Origin: Chitinophaga pinensis
GTDB lineage: Bacteria; Bacteroidota; Bacteroidia; UKL13-3
DNA length: 5,343 bases
Reading direction: 5' to 3'
Assembly (NCBI GenBank): GCA_945876985.1
Contig: CAMCQX010000135.1
Span: forward strand, 1 to 5,343
The notes below the pieces were generated by a model that ran no database searches, was not told the origin of the DNA, and saw only the letters and a program-made list of their open reading frames with translations. The position numbers and the translations under genes are program-made. Positions within the stretch are counted from its first letter, which is position 1. Every line of letters begins with the position of its first letter. Positions 5,102 to 5,343 of this stretch are shown here, piece after piece.

Positions 5102-5343
5102 ATGAAAAAAACAATCTACACTTTATTTGCAATGCTAGGTTTTGCAAATTTTACAATGGCTCAATTGCCAAGCTATGTACCAACAGATAGTTTAAAAGGT
5201 TGGTGGGGTTTTAATGGGAATGCCAATGATGCTAGTGGCAATGGAAATCATGGAACGGTTTATTCAGCAGCATTAAGTGCTGATAGATTTGGTCTAAATA
5301 ATTCTTATTATTTTAATGGAAGTTCAAAAATTGTAGTAAACAA
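5102..5343 (+). CDS. Secreted LamG/concanavalin A-like domain protein, 5' part only
   Basis: Only the first 80 codons are in the window; the gene runs off the right edge. The N-terminus is a typical Sec signal peptide: KK at positions 2-3, a hydrophobic core, and a probable cleavage site after residue 20 (FTMA-QLP), with the Gln directly after it that is common in exported Bacteroidota proteins. The segment LKGWWGFNGNANDASGNGNHGTV follows (31-53 in all), the hallmark opening of a Laminin_G_3/concanavalin A-like beta-sandwich, and then YYFNGSSKIVV (69-79). Such domains bind carbohydrate or protein ligands outside the cell. In this phylum they often belong to large modular adhesins or hydrolases ending in a type IX secretion sorting domain, but that end cannot be seen here. 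The ATG fits the signal peptide and the promoter 20 bp upstream. It may be controlled by the divergent XRE regulator. Confidence 0.87.
   Translation, partial: MKKTIYTLFAMLGFANFTMAQLPSYVPTDSLKGWWGFNGNANDASGNGNHGTVYSAALSADRFGLNNSYYFNGSSKIVVN

Overview
The window reads as chromosome from an AT-rich member of the Bacteroidota, probably flavobacterium-like. Four things point that way. None of the start codons has a recognisable Shine-Dalgarno sequence. Promoter-like matches to the Bacteroidota -7 box TAnnTTTG sit just upstream of several genes. The proteins themselves look like Bacteroidota versions of their families (RuvB, a NA37-type nucleoid-associated protein, a secreted LamG protein). Intergenic DNA is rich in degenerate short-word repeats. 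The assignment is an inference; no rRNA or other marker is present.

Layout. Positions 1-1322 (minus strand) hold most of a biotin-dependent acyl-CoA carboxylase carboxyltransferase (beta) subunit, propionyl-CoA type, cut by the left window edge. A 299-bp divergent spacer with a period-8 tandem array leads to ruvB (1622-2644, plus, GTG start), the Holliday-junction branch-migration ATPase. ruvB converges on a NA37/YejK-family nucleoid-associated protein gene (2904-3959, minus). The 259-bp gap between them holds heptamer-based repeats in both orientations. From 3960 to 4767 there are 808 bp without a convincing gene. In order this stretch holds a heptamer array, a 53-bp block, a second heptamer array, a second copy of the block, a 126-bp nested-palindrome (REP/BIME- or MITE-like) element, and a 66-bp imperfect stem. 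Beyond it a small XRE-type HTH regulator (4768-5001, minus) is divergent from the start of a secreted LamG-domain protein (5102 to the right edge). Their 100-bp spacer contains a perfect -7 box and two inverted repeats.

The genes do not form one pathway. The first three are core metabolism and chromosome-maintenance genes. The right end looks accessory, with a repeat-derived element followed by a small regulator and a surface or secreted protein that it may control. No CRISPR array, complete mobile element, tRNA or rRNA was seen. The most unusual content is the intergenic repeat architecture: degenerate arrays with strict 7-bp phase, one array with 8-bp phase, and a duplicated 53-bp block embedded in them.
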